64,000 nucleotides of DNA from JABFXC01 sp045804265. GTDB taxonomy: Bacteria; Gemmatimonadota; Gemmatimonadetes; Gemmatimonadales; Gemmatimonadaceae. The translations under genes and the position numbers were made by a program. The notes below the pieces were generated by a model. It made no database searches. It saw nothing but the letters and a program-made list of their open reading frames with translations, and had not been told where the DNA came from. Location: the NCBI GenBank assembly GCA_045804265.1, contig JBJMNK010000113.1, positions 62,001-126,000 of the forward strand, read 5' to 3'. Below, in pieces: positions 8,979 through 17,584 of this stretch; within the stretch, counting starts at the first letter, position 1; every line of letters begins with the position of its first letter.

Positions 8979-9829
8979 GAAGGCCTTCCCTCCTCCGCTG
9001 GCGTCGCGGCGACTGTATCGGCAGTGTCGATCGGTCGCTGATTGTCGAGGGCGGGCGTCGGTTTGCCAAACCGCTCGATCAACTCGCGAGCGACACCCAT
9101 GTACGCCTGCGCTCCCACAGAGGAGACGTCGTAGAGGATGATGGGCTTTCCGAAGCTCGGTGCCTCCGCCAATCGAATATTCCGGGGGATGACGGTCTTG
9201 AAGACTTTGGGCCCGAAATATTCTCGCGCATCGGCGGCCACCTGCCGCGACAGATTGAGCCGGGCGTCATACATGGTGAGGAGGACACCGTCGATTCCGA
9301 GCGCTTCATTGACGCCTCGCTGCACCAGCGTCACGGTGCTGAGGAGCTGAGAGATTCCCTCGAGCGCGTAGTACTCGCACTGCAGCGGGATCAGCAGCGC
9401 GTCGGCTGCGGCAAGCATGTTGAGCGTGATGAGCCCGAGTGACGGTGGGCAGTCGATCAGAATGAAATCGTAGTCGTCGCGAATCTGGTCGACCGCCTCC
9501 TTCATCGCCCGATCGCGCCGGGGGTGGGTGACCAGCTCGACCTCCGCGCCAGCGAGGTCCGGGGTCGCTGGGACCACATCGAGGTGCTTGAACTGAACCG
9601 AGCGGATCGTCGCGTCTCTCATCGTCGATTCGCCGATCAACGCGTCGTAGACCGTGAGCCCGACCTGGTCACGGGTGATGCCGATCCCGCTCGTCGCATT
9701 CCCCTGCGGATCGCCGTCGATGAGCAGCGTACGCTGTTCGGCGACGGCGAGGCTCGCGGCGAGGTTGACCGCGGATGTCGTCTTGCCGACACCGCCCTTC
9801 TGGTTCGCGATCGCTATTACTCGACCCAC
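8975..9829 (-). CDS. parA: Chromosome partitioning ATPase ParA
   Basis: Deviant Walker A ATPase of 284 residues that positions ParB-parS complexes. The start MGRVIAIANQKGGVGKTTSA carries the deviant P-loop with the signature lysine. LLIDGDPQGNATSG is the A' motif and FILIDCPPSLG is Walker B. There is no N-terminal HTH, so it is the chromosomal Soj type. The GTG start is followed downstream by parB with a 4-bp overlap. Both parS sites are in the 195 bp upstream. Confidence 0.97.
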   Translation of the reverse strand: MGRVIAIANQKGGVGKTTSAVNLAASLAVAEQRTLLIDGDPQGNATSGIGITRDQVGLTVYDALIGESTMRDATIRSVQFKHLDVVPATPDLAGAEVELVTHPRRDRAMKEAVDQIRDDYDFILIDCPPSLGLITLNMLAAADALLIPLQCEYYALEGISQLLSTVTLVQRGVNEALGIDGVLLTMYDARLNLSRQVAADAREYFGPKVFKTVIPRNIRLAEAPSFGKPIILYDVSSVGAQAYMGVARELIERFGKPTPALDNQRPIDTADTVAATPAEEGRPS

Positions 9830-9874
9830 AGGCCATCCCGTGCTGGAGGGGAAGCCGGAATATAGTCCCCGTGA

Positions 9875-9890
9875 TGTTTCACGTGAAACC
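9875..9890. promoter_or_regulatory. parS: parS site 1 (15/16 match)
   Basis: TGTTTCACGTGAAACC differs from the consensus parS palindrome TGTTTCACGTGAAACA only in the last base. It lies 45 bp upstream of parA. Confidence 0.9.
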
Positions 9891-9924
9891 TAACTTTTGC
9901 AGAGCTTGCTAATGGGAGAGCTGG

Positions 9925-9940
9925 TGTTTCACGTGAAACA
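9925..9940. promoter_or_regulatory. parS: parS site 2 (perfect)
   Basis: TGTTTCACGTGAAACA is an exact match to the 16-bp consensus ParB-binding palindrome. It lies 34 bp beyond site 1, between parA and the terminator of the SIMPL gene. Confidence 0.96.
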
Positions 9941-9962
9941 AAGTTCCTAGCCCCCGGGACGA

Positions 9963-9998
9963 TAAAAAAGGCAGGGGCCGATGCTGGCGACCCCTGCC
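9963..9998 (-). terminator. Intrinsic terminator after the SIMPL-domain gene
   Basis: On the minus strand an 8-bp stem (GGCAGGGG / CCCCTGCC) with a 13-base loop is followed by six T residues. It lies 26 bp after the SIMPL gene stop and separates that gene from parA. Confidence 0.85.
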
Positions 9999-10024
9999 GA
10001 TATAACCCGGTGCCACTGATGCAG

Positions 10025-10795
10025 TTACCTTGGCACGAATACCCAGCGTGCGTTGATTACGGCCGTAACGGTCTGCTCGCCGGGCTCGATCGGAGTCTCG
10101 GCAACCTTACCCATCGTCATTGCGCCGTTCATGGCGGCGCGGTTGTAAATGACTGGCGGCGCGAAATCATTGGTCGTGATCTCGACCAGCGCACCGATCG
10201 AGCCGCCGGCCGCGGATGCGATCGCGTCAGCGTCGCTGCGCGCGCGGGCGACGGCGCTGGCGAGCGCGGAGCGCCGAGCCGAGTCAGTATTGGACGAATA
10301 GAAGGAGAGTGAACTGATCATGTTCGCGCCCGCCTCGAGTGAGGCGTCGATTGCTTTGCCGATCATCCCGATATCGCGGACATCCACGCGAACCGTATTC
10401 GTCGCGTTGTATGCGACGACTCGGGGACTCTGCCCGTTCTTGTCGTACTGCATCTCGGGGAACAGGTTGTAGTTCACCGTAGAGAGCTGCTCTGAAGTGA
10501 AGCCGATCTTCCGGAGCGCATCGAGCACGCTTCGCTGCTTCCTCGCGTTCTGGGCGCCAGCATCAGCCGCGGTGGCCGCGCGTGTCTGGACGCTGACCTC
10601 GAGCCGCGCGCGGTCCGGGGTGATCTTGGTCTCGCCCTGCCCGCTGGTCACGACCATCGGCGCCGGGGCCATATGCGACATCGACATCGTCGCTGGCGCT
10701 GGTCCTGGCGCAGGCTGCTGCGCCATTGCGGGCGCACACGCGACAGCGCCCGCAACCACGGCGGACGACAACGACAGCGTTCGAAGTGCGTTCAT
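10025..10795 (-). CDS. Secreted SIMPL-domain (DUF541) protein
   Basis: A 256-residue exported protein. A signal peptide (LSLSSAVVAGAVACAPAMA) is followed by a Pro/Met-rich linker and one SIMPL/DUF541 domain from about residue 45: VTSGQGETKITPDRARLEVSVQTRA near its start, VRVDVRDIGMIGKAIDASLEAGAN in the middle and VTAVINARWVF at the end. SIMPL proteins are linked to stress resistance, but no reaction is established. The ATG at 10795 was chosen because AGGAG lies 5 bp upstream; an in-frame start at 10834 would sit inside the palindrome. A TTAGTA-N9-TACTAA operator shared with the NrtR-like gene at 50.2 kb precedes it. Confidence 0.88.
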   Translation of the reverse strand: MNALRTLSLSSAVVAGAVACAPAMAQQPAPGPAPATMSMSHMAPAPMVVTSGQGETKITPDRARLEVSVQTRAATAADAGAQNARKQRSVLDALRKIGFTSEQLSTVNYNLFPEMQYDKNGQSPRVVAYNATNTVRVDVRDIGMIGKAIDASLEAGANMISSLSFYSSNTDSARRSALASAVARARSDADAIASAAGGSIGALVEITTNDFAPPVIYNRAAMNGAMTMGKVAETPIEPGEQTVTAVINARWVFVPR

Positions 10796-10823
10796 GGAAT
10801 CTCCTGTTCGTCCAGCGTTCAAT

Positions 10824-10844
10824 TTAGTAGCCATATGATACTAA
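10824..10844. promoter_or_regulatory. TTAGTA-N9-TACTAA operator before SIMPL gene
   Basis: A 21-bp inverted repeat 29 bp upstream of the SIMPL start. Read along the gene it begins ATTAGTATC, identical over nine bases to the palindrome over the NrtR-like promoter (50138-50158), with the same 9-bp spacer. It is likely a binding site for that regulator. Confidence 0.65.
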
Positions 10845-10936
10845 TAACGCGCGAGCCCGCGCCTCGAAAATGATCAGGGCACGGTTCGTCACAACATACA
10901 CGAGCCCGACAACGAAGTGCCGGGCGAGTCGAAGCG

Positions 10937-12862
10937 TCACCCGGTGACGTCGCGTCGCCGCTCGATCTCGAGAACGAGGTTCTGCAGGTCGCTCGGGCTT
11001 ACTCCTGGGATCCGCGAGGCCTGCGCCAGCGTCGCCGGCGCAATCGCCGCGAGCTTCTGCCGCGCTTCCATCGACAGCGAGCGCATCTCGGCGTACGGGA
11101 GAGCCGCGCCGAGCGGAAACGCGTCCAGCCGGCGCATCTTGTCTGCCTGCGCGCGTTCGCGCTCGAAGTATCCGGCGTACTTGATCTCCAGCTCCGCGGT
11201 CACCGCCGCATCGACCGGAATGGCATCATCGATCCCTGCAGCGCGGAGCAGGTCGAGCAGTGACACCCCCTGTCGACGAGCGACTTCGACGACCTTCACC
11301 GCGTGGGCGAGCGGCGCGCTGCCGGCAGCGGCGAGCAGCGGTGCGGCCTGCTCCGGGCGGATCGACGTCGACTCGGCCAGCGAACGCGCGCGATCTTCGG
11401 CGTCGAGCCGAGCCGACACGAGCCGTTGCTCGTCATCGTCCAGCGCGCCGCGCTCGATGGCGATCGGCGCAAGGCGCCGCAGGGCGTTGTCCTGCCGCAC
11501 CGTTAGGCGAAACTCGGATCGCGACGTGAACAGCCGATACGGCTCGTCCACTCCGCGTGTGACGAGGTCGTCGACAAGGACACCGATGTAAGACGATGCG
11601 CGGCCGAGGATGAGCGGCGGACGTCCGAGCACACGCAGCGCCGCGTTATAACCGGCGACCACGCCCTGCCCCGCCGCCTCCTCATAACCGGTCGTCCCGT
11701 TGATCTGTCCGGCGAAATAGAGTCCGCCGAGTGCGCGCAGCTGCAGCGTCGTGTCGAGCTGGGTCGGCGGATAGTAGTCGTATTCGATCGCGTAACCGGC
11801 GCGCGTCATCCGCGCGGATTCGAGCCCGGGCACCGCATGCAGCATCTGCAGCTGGACGTCCACTGGAAGCGACGTCGAGAGCCCGTTGACGTACAGCTCG
11901 CGCGTGTCGTGTCCTTCCGGCTCGAGGAAGATCTGGTGGCGCTCGGCATCGGGAAAGCGCAGGATCTTGTCCTCGACGGACGGACAGTAGCGCGGACCGC
12001 GCGAGCCGATCGCACCGCCGTACATCGCCGACAGCCCGATGTTGTCGCGGACGACCGCCTTCGCCTCCTCACCGGCGAAGGTGATCCAGCAGGGGAGCTG
12101 CGCCGGATGCCGCGTGTGTTCGCCGCTGCGGCGAGGGGCCGGCCAGAAGTGCGACCAGGAATAGTCGAACGATTCGATCTCGCTCTCCTGGCGATCGAGC
12201 TGCGAATAATTGACTGAGCGCCCATCGATACGTGGCGGCGTACCCGTCTTGAACCGCGCCACCTCGAGTCCGATCGCTTCGAGTTGCTCGGCGAGATGCA
12301 CCGCGGCCGGCTCGCCGGCCCGGCCGCCAGCGAGCTTCGTCTCCGTGCCGATATGAATCCGACCGCGCAGGAACGTGCCGGTAGTCAGCACGACTGCGCG
12401 TGCGCCGAAGCGACGGCCTTCGAGCGTCTCGATGCCGCGCACTTCGCGTGCGGCATCGTCGAAGAGGAGACGGGCGACGGTTCCCTGGATGGTGTCGAGG
12501 CGCGGCTGCTGCTCGAGGAGCGTACGCACCGCGCGACGGTAGAGACCTCGGTCGCACTGCGCTCGCGGCGCCCAGACCGCGGGCCCCTTCCCCCGATTCA
12601 ACATGCGGAACTGCAGCGTGGCGAGATCGGTCGCGCGTCCCATGATTCCGCCGAGCGCATCGACTTCACGCACGACCGTTCCCTTCGCCACACCGCCGAT
12701 GGCCGGGTTGCACGACATCTGCCCGATGGTTTCCAGCGCGCTCGTGACGATGGCGACGCGCGCGCCTAACCGCGCAGCCGCGACAGCCGCCTCGGTGCCT
12801 GCGTGTCCCGCGCCGATGACTATGACGTCGTACGACGCCTCGACATGATCGAGGCGCGTCAT
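10937..12862 (-). CDS. mnmG: tRNA uridine-5-carboxymethylaminomethyl modification enzyme MnmG (GidA)
   Basis: FAD-dependent subunit of the MnmE-MnmG complex that modifies wobble uridine 34 of certain tRNAs; 641 residues from the chosen start. The N-terminal dinucleotide-binding motif is VIVIGAGHAGTEAA. Family signatures include SCNPAIGGVAKG, RFKTGTPPRI, CPSVEDKI and GQINGTTGYEEAAGQG. The C-terminal tRNA-binding helical domain is complete. The ATG at 12862 is preferred over an in-frame one at 12922 because it sits just before the FAD motif, as usual. In many bacteria rsmG follows mnmG before parAB; here the SIMPL gene takes that place and no rsmG is in the window. Confidence 0.95.
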   Translation of the reverse strand: MTRLDHVEASYDVIVIGAGHAGTEAAVAAARLGARVAIVTSALETIGQMSCNPAIGGVAKGTVVREVDALGGIMGRATDLATLQFRMLNRGKGPAVWAPRAQCDRGLYRRAVRTLLEQQPRLDTIQGTVARLLFDDAAREVRGIETLEGRRFGARAVVLTTGTFLRGRIHIGTETKLAGGRAGEPAAVHLAEQLEAIGLEVARFKTGTPPRIDGRSVNYSQLDRQESEIESFDYSWSHFWPAPRRSGEHTRHPAQLPCWITFAGEEAKAVVRDNIGLSAMYGGAIGSRGPRYCPSVEDKILRFPDAERHQIFLEPEGHDTRELYVNGLSTSLPVDVQLQMLHAVPGLESARMTRAGYAIEYDYYPPTQLDTTLQLRALGGLYFAGQINGTTGYEEAAGQGVVAGYNAALRVLGRPPLILGRASSYIGVLVDDLVTRGVDEPYRLFTSRSEFRLTVRQDNALRRLAPIAIERGALDDDEQRLVSARLDAEDRARSLAESTSIRPEQAAPLLAAAGSAPLAHAVKVVEVARRQGVSLLDLLRAAGIDDAIPVDAAVTAELEIKYAGYFERERAQADKMRRLDAFPLGAALPYAEMRSLSMEARQKLAAIAPATLAQASRIPGVSPSDLQNLVLEIERRRDVTG

Positions 12863-13017
12863 CGAGCGACCGCGGGTATCAGGAGAACAAGAAGGCGCAT
12901 GCTTGAAAGCTACCACCCGCATCAGTGTGCAGGTACGTGACCGCGATCGCGCGGCACGGTCGGTGGCACCCTGCGCGTGGAGTGGTTATGCTGGTCGATC
13001 CCGAGAGGAGGACGACA

Positions 13018-13302
13018 ATGCCACTGCAAGCCGCCGCAGGTGCGCCGACGATGGTGATCCGCCGCGCCGCCTTCGAGGCGTCCGGACTGACGCGCGCGAT
13101 GCTCGACGCGCGCCTGAACCTCACTCCGGACGAGTTCAGGGTGGAGGGTGGGCTGGTCGCGGTCGGACCAGTGCATGAAGAGCCGTCGCTGATCGCCCTG
13201 ATCGAGGAGCTCGAAGGACTCGGGCTCCGCTACTTCGAGGACTTCTTCGAGCTCAGTGGCAACTGGCCCGATTGGCTCAAATTATTCGCAATGGGCGAAT
13301 AA
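13018..13302 (+). CDS. Conserved-looking 94-residue protein, unknown function
   Basis: No family recognised. The product starts MPLQAAAGAPTMVIRRAAFE, has a predicted helical middle (SGLTRAMLDARLNLTPDEFRV) and an acidic/aromatic C-terminal half with IALIEELEGLGLRYFEDFFE and NWPDWLKLF. It is soluble, with no signal peptide. The start is set by a strong GAGAGGAGG 7 bp upstream. It is divergent from mnmG, and its last 73 bp overlap the tail of the convergent gene at 13230-13541. Confidence 0.7.
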   Translation: MPLQAAAGAPTMVIRRAAFEASGLTRAMLDARLNLTPDEFRVEGGLVAVGPVHEEPSLIALIEELEGLGLRYFEDFFELSGNWPDWLKLFAMGE

Positions 13303-13541
13303 TTCGGCGACTTCGGTGCCGAGCGAAGCAGGCCGTCCCACCCGCACTCGAAGCACCAGCTCGTCCGGAACCAGGGCATGAGGAGGTTCCAGCCGCGTGA
13401 CTGAACGCGGACCGTGACCGCATCGCAGTTGGGACAGCGGACGCCATTGGGGAGGATTGCGAGAAAAAAGACGGTCGCGGCGATGATCCGGAGGATGAAG
13501 AATCCAACGAAGATCACGCCAAACCATGCGGCATCGCTCAT
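13230..13541 (-). CDS. Small membrane protein with zinc-ribbon
   Basis: A 103-residue protein of unknown function. An N-terminal membrane helix (FGVIFVGFFILRIIAATVFFLAIL) precedes CPNC and, about 30 residues on, CFECGWDG, together forming a four-cysteine zinc ribbon. The last 30 residues look unconstrained and are encoded antisense to the 3' end of the neighbouring plus-strand gene. The functional part may therefore end with the ribbon. Confidence 0.6.
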   Translation of the reverse strand: MSDAAWFGVIFVGFFILRIIAATVFFLAILPNGVRCPNCDAVTVRVQSRGWNLLMPWFRTSWCFECGWDGLLRSAPKSPNYSPIANNLSQSGQLPLSSKKSSK

Positions 13542-13590
13542 CGCGCCCTTCCTTCCGCCCAGTCTCGGGCGGGATCTGCAGACTACAACG

Positions 13591-14151
13591 TCAGAGTCGT
13601 CGCTCGACGACCGACCATGCCTCGATCCAGGCGGCGCCGTTCTCGACGCGCTCGATCACCACGTCACTCCCCGGAGTGAGCTGGGTCCCCTCGATGCTAT
13701 GCGCGCGCAGCAGGTGGGTGGTCCCGGCTTCTTCATAAGCGATCTCGTATGCACTCGTCGCGCCAGCGGCATCGCTGATGACGCGCGTGACGCGGGCAGG
13801 ATGACCCTGCAGCAGGTAGCGTTCGTCGACGACTTCAGCCGCGACCGCCGGTAGGGCCCAGCGCGCAACCAGCAGGCTCGCACCGACGACCCCGACGACG
13901 CCGACGGCGGCGGCAATGATGAACACCGTGACTGTTCCGAGCGAGGAGTAGTGCCGCAGCAGGTAGCCGACGGCGCCCGATGCCGCGGCGAACGCCGCGA
14001 CGTTCGGGACCGTAAGGCGGGCGCCAATCGCCGGCGCGCCTGTTGCGCCATCGACCGGAGTGCGCCGCTTCTCGACGCCGAACAGCATCGCGCCGACACC
14101 GAGCACGAGCCCGGCGAGAAAAAGCGCGAGAAAGAGATGCGTCGACTGCAC
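13591..14151 (-). CDS. NfeD-like membrane protein
   Basis: A 186-residue protein with three hydrophobic helices in the first 110 residues. A soluble C-terminal beta-rich domain (LLQGHPARVTRVISDAAGATSAYEI through VIERVENGAAWIEAW) resembles the OB-fold tail of NfeD-type proteins. NfeD proteins often accompany SPFH proteins; the SPFH gene of this window lies 43 kb away. The assignment rests on architecture, not a diagnostic motif. Confidence 0.6.
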   Translation of the reverse strand: MQSTHLFLALFLAGLVLGVGAMLFGVEKRRTPVDGATGAPAIGARLTVPNVAAFAAASGAVGYLLRHYSSLGTVTVFIIAAAVGVVGVVGASLLVARWALPAVAAEVVDERYLLQGHPARVTRVISDAAGATSAYEIAYEEAGTTHLLRAHSIEGTQLTPGSDVVIERVENGAAWIEAWSVVERRL

Positions 14152-14152
14152 G

Positions 14153-15085
14153 TCAGCGCTCGAGGTTGGTCCGGAGGAAGTTGATGGTCATCGGCCAGGC
14201 GCCGCGCGCCGCCGCGAGGTTTGCGCCGTTCATCCCGTCCTGTGCCCGCAGGAAGCCATGGCCGGCGCCGGCGAACACCTGGTGGGTGTACTGCTTCCCC
14301 ATCGCGCGCATCGCCGAATCGGCGGGCGGGATCGTCGCATCGACACGTGCGTCCTCGCCGCCGTACAACCCCAACACGGGAGCGCGGACTGACGCGAGGC
14401 TCGGCGTTGCCGGCGACGTTCCGTAGTACACGACCGAGGCGCCAAGGGTCGGCGAGTGGACAGCGTGCTGGAAGGAAACGCCGCCTCCCCAGCAGAAACC
14501 AATCACGCCGTAGCGTTCCTTCGCTGCGGGGAGCGCCATCCCATACGCGGCCGCGGCATCAATCTGCCGCTGTACGACCTCGGGGTCGAGGGTGCGAATA
14601 GCGGCCATTGCCGCCTGCATACCGACCGTGTCAGTCGCGCTGAGCGGGATCTTTCCTGTGAGGAAGTCAGGAGCGATCGCGATGAAGCCGTCGGACGCCA
14701 GCTGGTCCGCGACGCTGCGGATCCACGTGCTCAACCCGAAGATCTCGTGGACGACCACTACCACGGGTGCCTTCGTGCTGCGTTGCGGATATACGACCCA
14801 TAACCGCAATGAATCGCCTGCCTGCGCGCCTGCGCGGATAGTCACCCACTCGCCGTGCCGCGGCGACTGATTGAGTCGCGCCGCGGCGTTGGTTGCACCG
14901 GGTACGAGCGACGAGTCGCTCGCCATCGCCGCCATTGCGGATGTCGCGGATGCTCCGGACGTCGGCATCGCCATGCTGTCGTGGTCATGAGCGCTGGCGG
15001 TCGTGCCGTTATGGGCACAGGCGGCGGCGAAGGCCGCCGCTCCAATGATGAGCGACGAAGCGAGGGTTGTCGACGAAAAGCGCAT
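14153..15085 (-). CDS. Dienelactone-hydrolase-family lipoprotein
   Basis: A 310-residue alpha/beta hydrolase exported as a lipoprotein: MRFSSTTLASSLIIGAAAFA followed by AAC. A His/Met/Ser-rich linker precedes the catalytic domain (from about residue 75). Visible are VVVVHEIFGLSTWI (oxyanion region), nucleophile GFCWGGG with cysteine as in dienelactone hydrolase, YGGEDARVD with the acid, and GAGHGFL with the histidine. The triad is thus Cys-Asp-His. The ATG at 15085 has GGAG upstream and begins the signal peptide; a longer frame upstream is spurious. The substrate is unknown. Confidence 0.85.
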   Translation of the reverse strand: MRFSSTTLASSLIIGAAAFAAACAHNGTTASAHDHDSMAMPTSGASATSAMAAMASDSSLVPGATNAAARLNQSPRHGEWVTIRAGAQAGDSLRLWVVYPQRSTKAPVVVVVHEIFGLSTWIRSVADQLASDGFIAIAPDFLTGKIPLSATDTVGMQAAMAAIRTLDPEVVQRQIDAAAAYGMALPAAKERYGVIGFCWGGGVSFQHAVHSPTLGASVVYYGTSPATPSLASVRAPVLGLYGGEDARVDATIPPADSAMRAMGKQYTHQVFAGAGHGFLRAQDGMNGANLAAARGAWPMTINFLRTNLER

Positions 15086-15266
15086 TGCAGAGCTCCGGGA
15101 TGGACGGAATTGCGCGGACTGCGCGTCGAATCGATGCGCGATGGAGATCATAGCGGCGGCGCGCGTGCGACGCGAGGCGCATCGACCGCCTGATCCGCCG
15201 GGAAAATCGGCCACGCCGCCGACCGGGCGCCGCGAGCCAGTGAGGTCGATTAAGTTGAAGCTCCTT

Positions 15267-15614
15267 ATGGAAGTACAGATCTTCGGGGTGAAGAAGAGCG
15301 CGGACACGCGAAAGGCGCAACGGTTCTTCGCCGAGCGCCGGATCAGGGCGCACTTCGTGGACCTGATGGAACGCGCGGCATCGCCGGGAGAGCTGCGGCG
15401 ATTCGAGCAGAAATTCGGGGTCACCGCGCTGATCGACAAATCGGCGAAGCGGTACGCCGAGCTCGGGCTCGCGCATTCGCGGATGGGCGATGAACGCTGG
15501 ATGCAGATGCTCGCCGAGGAGCCGCTGCTGTTGCGGATGCCGCTGGTGCGAAACGGAAATCAGTTGACAATCGGGGCTGCGGAGGCCGTGTGGAAGGAGT
15601 GGTGCGGGAAGTGA
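15267..15614 (+). CDS. ArsC/Spx-like protein lacking the active cysteine
   Basis: A 115-residue protein with the thioredoxin-like ArsC/Spx/YffB layout. Strand MEVQIFGV is followed by KKSADTRKAQRFFAERRI, where relatives have NCDT or CxxC, and it ends with LLLRMPLVRNGNQLTIGA, the typical C-terminal strand pair. The only cysteine is four residues from the end, so classical arsenate reduction by the N-terminal cysteine is impossible. It may be a scaffold or regulator in the manner of Spx. It is followed 13 bp later by an ABC-F gene, probably co-transcribed. Confidence 0.78.
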   Translation: MEVQIFGVKKSADTRKAQRFFAERRIRAHFVDLMERAASPGELRRFEQKFGVTALIDKSAKRYAELGLAHSRMGDERWMQMLAEEPLLLRMPLVRNGNQLTIGAAEAVWKEWCGK

Positions 15615-15627
15615 GAGGTAGCCTGAC

Positions 15628-17565
15628 GTGAGTCTCGTCGCGTTATCCGGCGTCGGTGTCGAGTTCGGCGCGACGACGCTGTTCAAGGACATCACCTTCA
15701 CGATCGCCCGCGGCGACCGGTGGGGAATCGTCGGCCGGAACGGGATCGGCAAGACGACGCTGTTCAAGCTGATCACCGGCGCACAGCAGCCGACGAGCGG
15801 GCAGATCGCGCGCTCCGGCGCGGCGCGGGTGTCGCTACTCGAGCAGCATCGGACGTTCGAGGGCGCCGAGACGGTGTGGGCCGCCGCCGCCGGGCCCTTC
15901 GCCGAGTTGCTCGCGCTCGAGCAGTCGCTGGCGCACCAGGCCGAAGCGTTAGGCAACGACCCCTCGGACCAGGCGATGGCGAAGTACTCCCGTGATCTCG
16001 AGCGTTTCCAGCACGAGGGAGGGTACGAAGTCGCGGCGAAAGTGGACGCCGTGCTTCACGGGCTCGGCTTCGATCCGGAGAAGGCGCGCACGCAGCCGCT
16101 GTCGCAATTGAGCGGTGGCGAGCGCGGGCGGCTCGGTCTCGCCCAGCAGCTGGCCGCGCCGGCCGACCTCCTCCTCCTCGACGAGCCGACCAACCATCTC
16201 GACCTCGAGACCACGGCCTGGCTCGAGGAGTATCTGCGCGGACTCGAGGCGACGGTCGTTGTCGTCAGCCACGACCGTGCGTTCCTGGATGCGATCGCCG
16301 ACCACATCCTGCACTTCGAGAACGGGACTGCCTTCCCGTATGCCGGCGGCTATGAATCATTCGTCACGCAGCGCACGGAGCGAAGGCTGTCCGACCAGCG
16401 CGCGTACGACAAGCAGCGGAAGGTGATCGCCGCCGAAGAGGACTACATCCGCCGCAACATCGCCGGGCAGAACACGAAGCAGGCGAAGGGACGTCGCAAG
16501 CGCCTCGCGCGCATGCCGCGCCTGTCAGGACTCGCGGGCGAGGGCGGCGTGATGTCGCTCGCCCTGCGTGCGGCCGAACGCGGTGGGGATCAGGTCGTCG
16601 TCGCCGAGCATGTCGACGTCGCGGTCGAGGGGCGAACTCTCCTGCGCGACTTCTCGGCCCGCGTCATTCGCGGCGACGTCATCGGGCTGATCGGGCCTAA
16701 CGGCGCGGGGAAGACGACGCTGCTGCGCACGATCGTGGGCGAGCGGTCGCCGCAGGCGGGGGAGGTCAGGGTCGGCGGGTCGATCAACCTCGCCTACTAC
16801 GACCAGCAGCTCGGCAACGTGCCGATGGGCAAGACGTTGTACGACGTCATCAACGACTTGCGAACGACCTGGAGTCGTGGCCAGATCCAGGGACATCTCG
16901 GACGATTCGGGTTTTCCGGCGACAGCGTGCTGCGCACGACGAACGTCCTGTCCGGAGGCGAGCGAGCGCGGCTCGCGCTGGCGATCATGATGCTGAGCGG
17001 TGCGAACTTCCTCGTGCTCGACGAGCCGACTAATCACCTCGATGTCGAATCGATCGAAGTGCTCGAGGAGGCGGTCGAGGGCTACGACGGAACGGTGGTC
17101 CTCGTCAGCCACGACCGGGCGCTGCTCCGCGCGCTGGTGAAGCGGGTATGGGTGCTTCACCACGAGCACATCACCGACTTTCCCGGGACGTTCGAGGAGT
17201 GGGAGACGGCGAGCGCGGAGCGCGCGCATGCGGCGTCGGTCACGGCCGCAGAGGAGGCCGAGCTCCGCCGCGTCCACGAACGTCAGAAGACTGCCCGAAA
17301 GAACGAGCCCCGCGACAAGGATGACCGCGCGCAGCGCGAGGCAAAGCGCGCCGTGGAGACAGCAGAGTCGAATGTCGCGAAGCACGAGGCGCGAGTCGGC
17401 GAGCTGACGCGGGCGCTCGAGAACCCCGAGCTCTACACCACGCCCGACGGCACGAAGAAGGCGAAGGCGTTAGGCGGCGAGCTCGACGCGGCGACGCGAG
17501 CGCTCGACAAGGCGATTGCGGCGTGGGAGAAGGCGGTCGAAGCGTCGGAGCGGGCCGCGGTCTGA
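15628..17565 (+). CDS. ABC-F family ATPase (ribosome-associated type)
   Basis: A soluble protein of 645 residues with two ATP-binding domains and no membrane segments, as in Uup/EttA/YdiF. Domain 1 has GRNGIGKTTLF, signature QLSGGERGRLGLAQ and LLLDEPTNHLD. The linker (about residues 240-310), rich in Arg/Lys/Gln, would reach the ribosomal tRNA site. Domain 2 has GPNGAGKTTLL, LSGGERARLALA and VLDEPTNHLD. A charged C-terminal coiled coil (about 545-640) is Uup/YdiF-like. Both domains keep every catalytic motif. The start is GTG. The P-loop GPN is written with the window-wide GCCTAACG motif. Confidence 0.93.
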   Translation: MSLVALSGVGVEFGATTLFKDITFTIARGDRWGIVGRNGIGKTTLFKLITGAQQPTSGQIARSGAARVSLLEQHRTFEGAETVWAAAAGPFAELLALEQSLAHQAEALGNDPSDQAMAKYSRDLERFQHEGGYEVAAKVDAVLHGLGFDPEKARTQPLSQLSGGERGRLGLAQQLAAPADLLLLDEPTNHLDLETTAWLEEYLRGLEATVVVVSHDRAFLDAIADHILHFENGTAFPYAGGYESFVTQRTERRLSDQRAYDKQRKVIAAEEDYIRRNIAGQNTKQAKGRRKRLARMPRLSGLAGEGGVMSLALRAAERGGDQVVVAEHVDVAVEGRTLLRDFSARVIRGDVIGLIGPNGAGKTTLLRTIVGERSPQAGEVRVGGSINLAYYDQQLGNVPMGKTLYDVINDLRTTWSRGQIQGHLGRFGFSGDSVLRTTNVLSGGERARLALAIMMLSGANFLVLDEPTNHLDVESIEVLEEAVEGYDGTVVLVSHDRALLRALVKRVWVLHHEHITDFPGTFEEWETASAERAHAASVTAAEEAELRRVHERQKTARKNEPRDKDDRAQREAKRAVETAESNVAKHEARVGELTRALENPELYTTPDGTKKAKALGGELDAATRALDKAIAAWEKAVEASERAAV

Positions 17566-17584
17566 CGCTGACCCGTTTCCCGGA

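Noticed and set aside
9891..9900. Extra copy of the GCCTAACG motif next to parS
   Set aside because: Reads aaaCCTAACttt, only six bases match; not counted.
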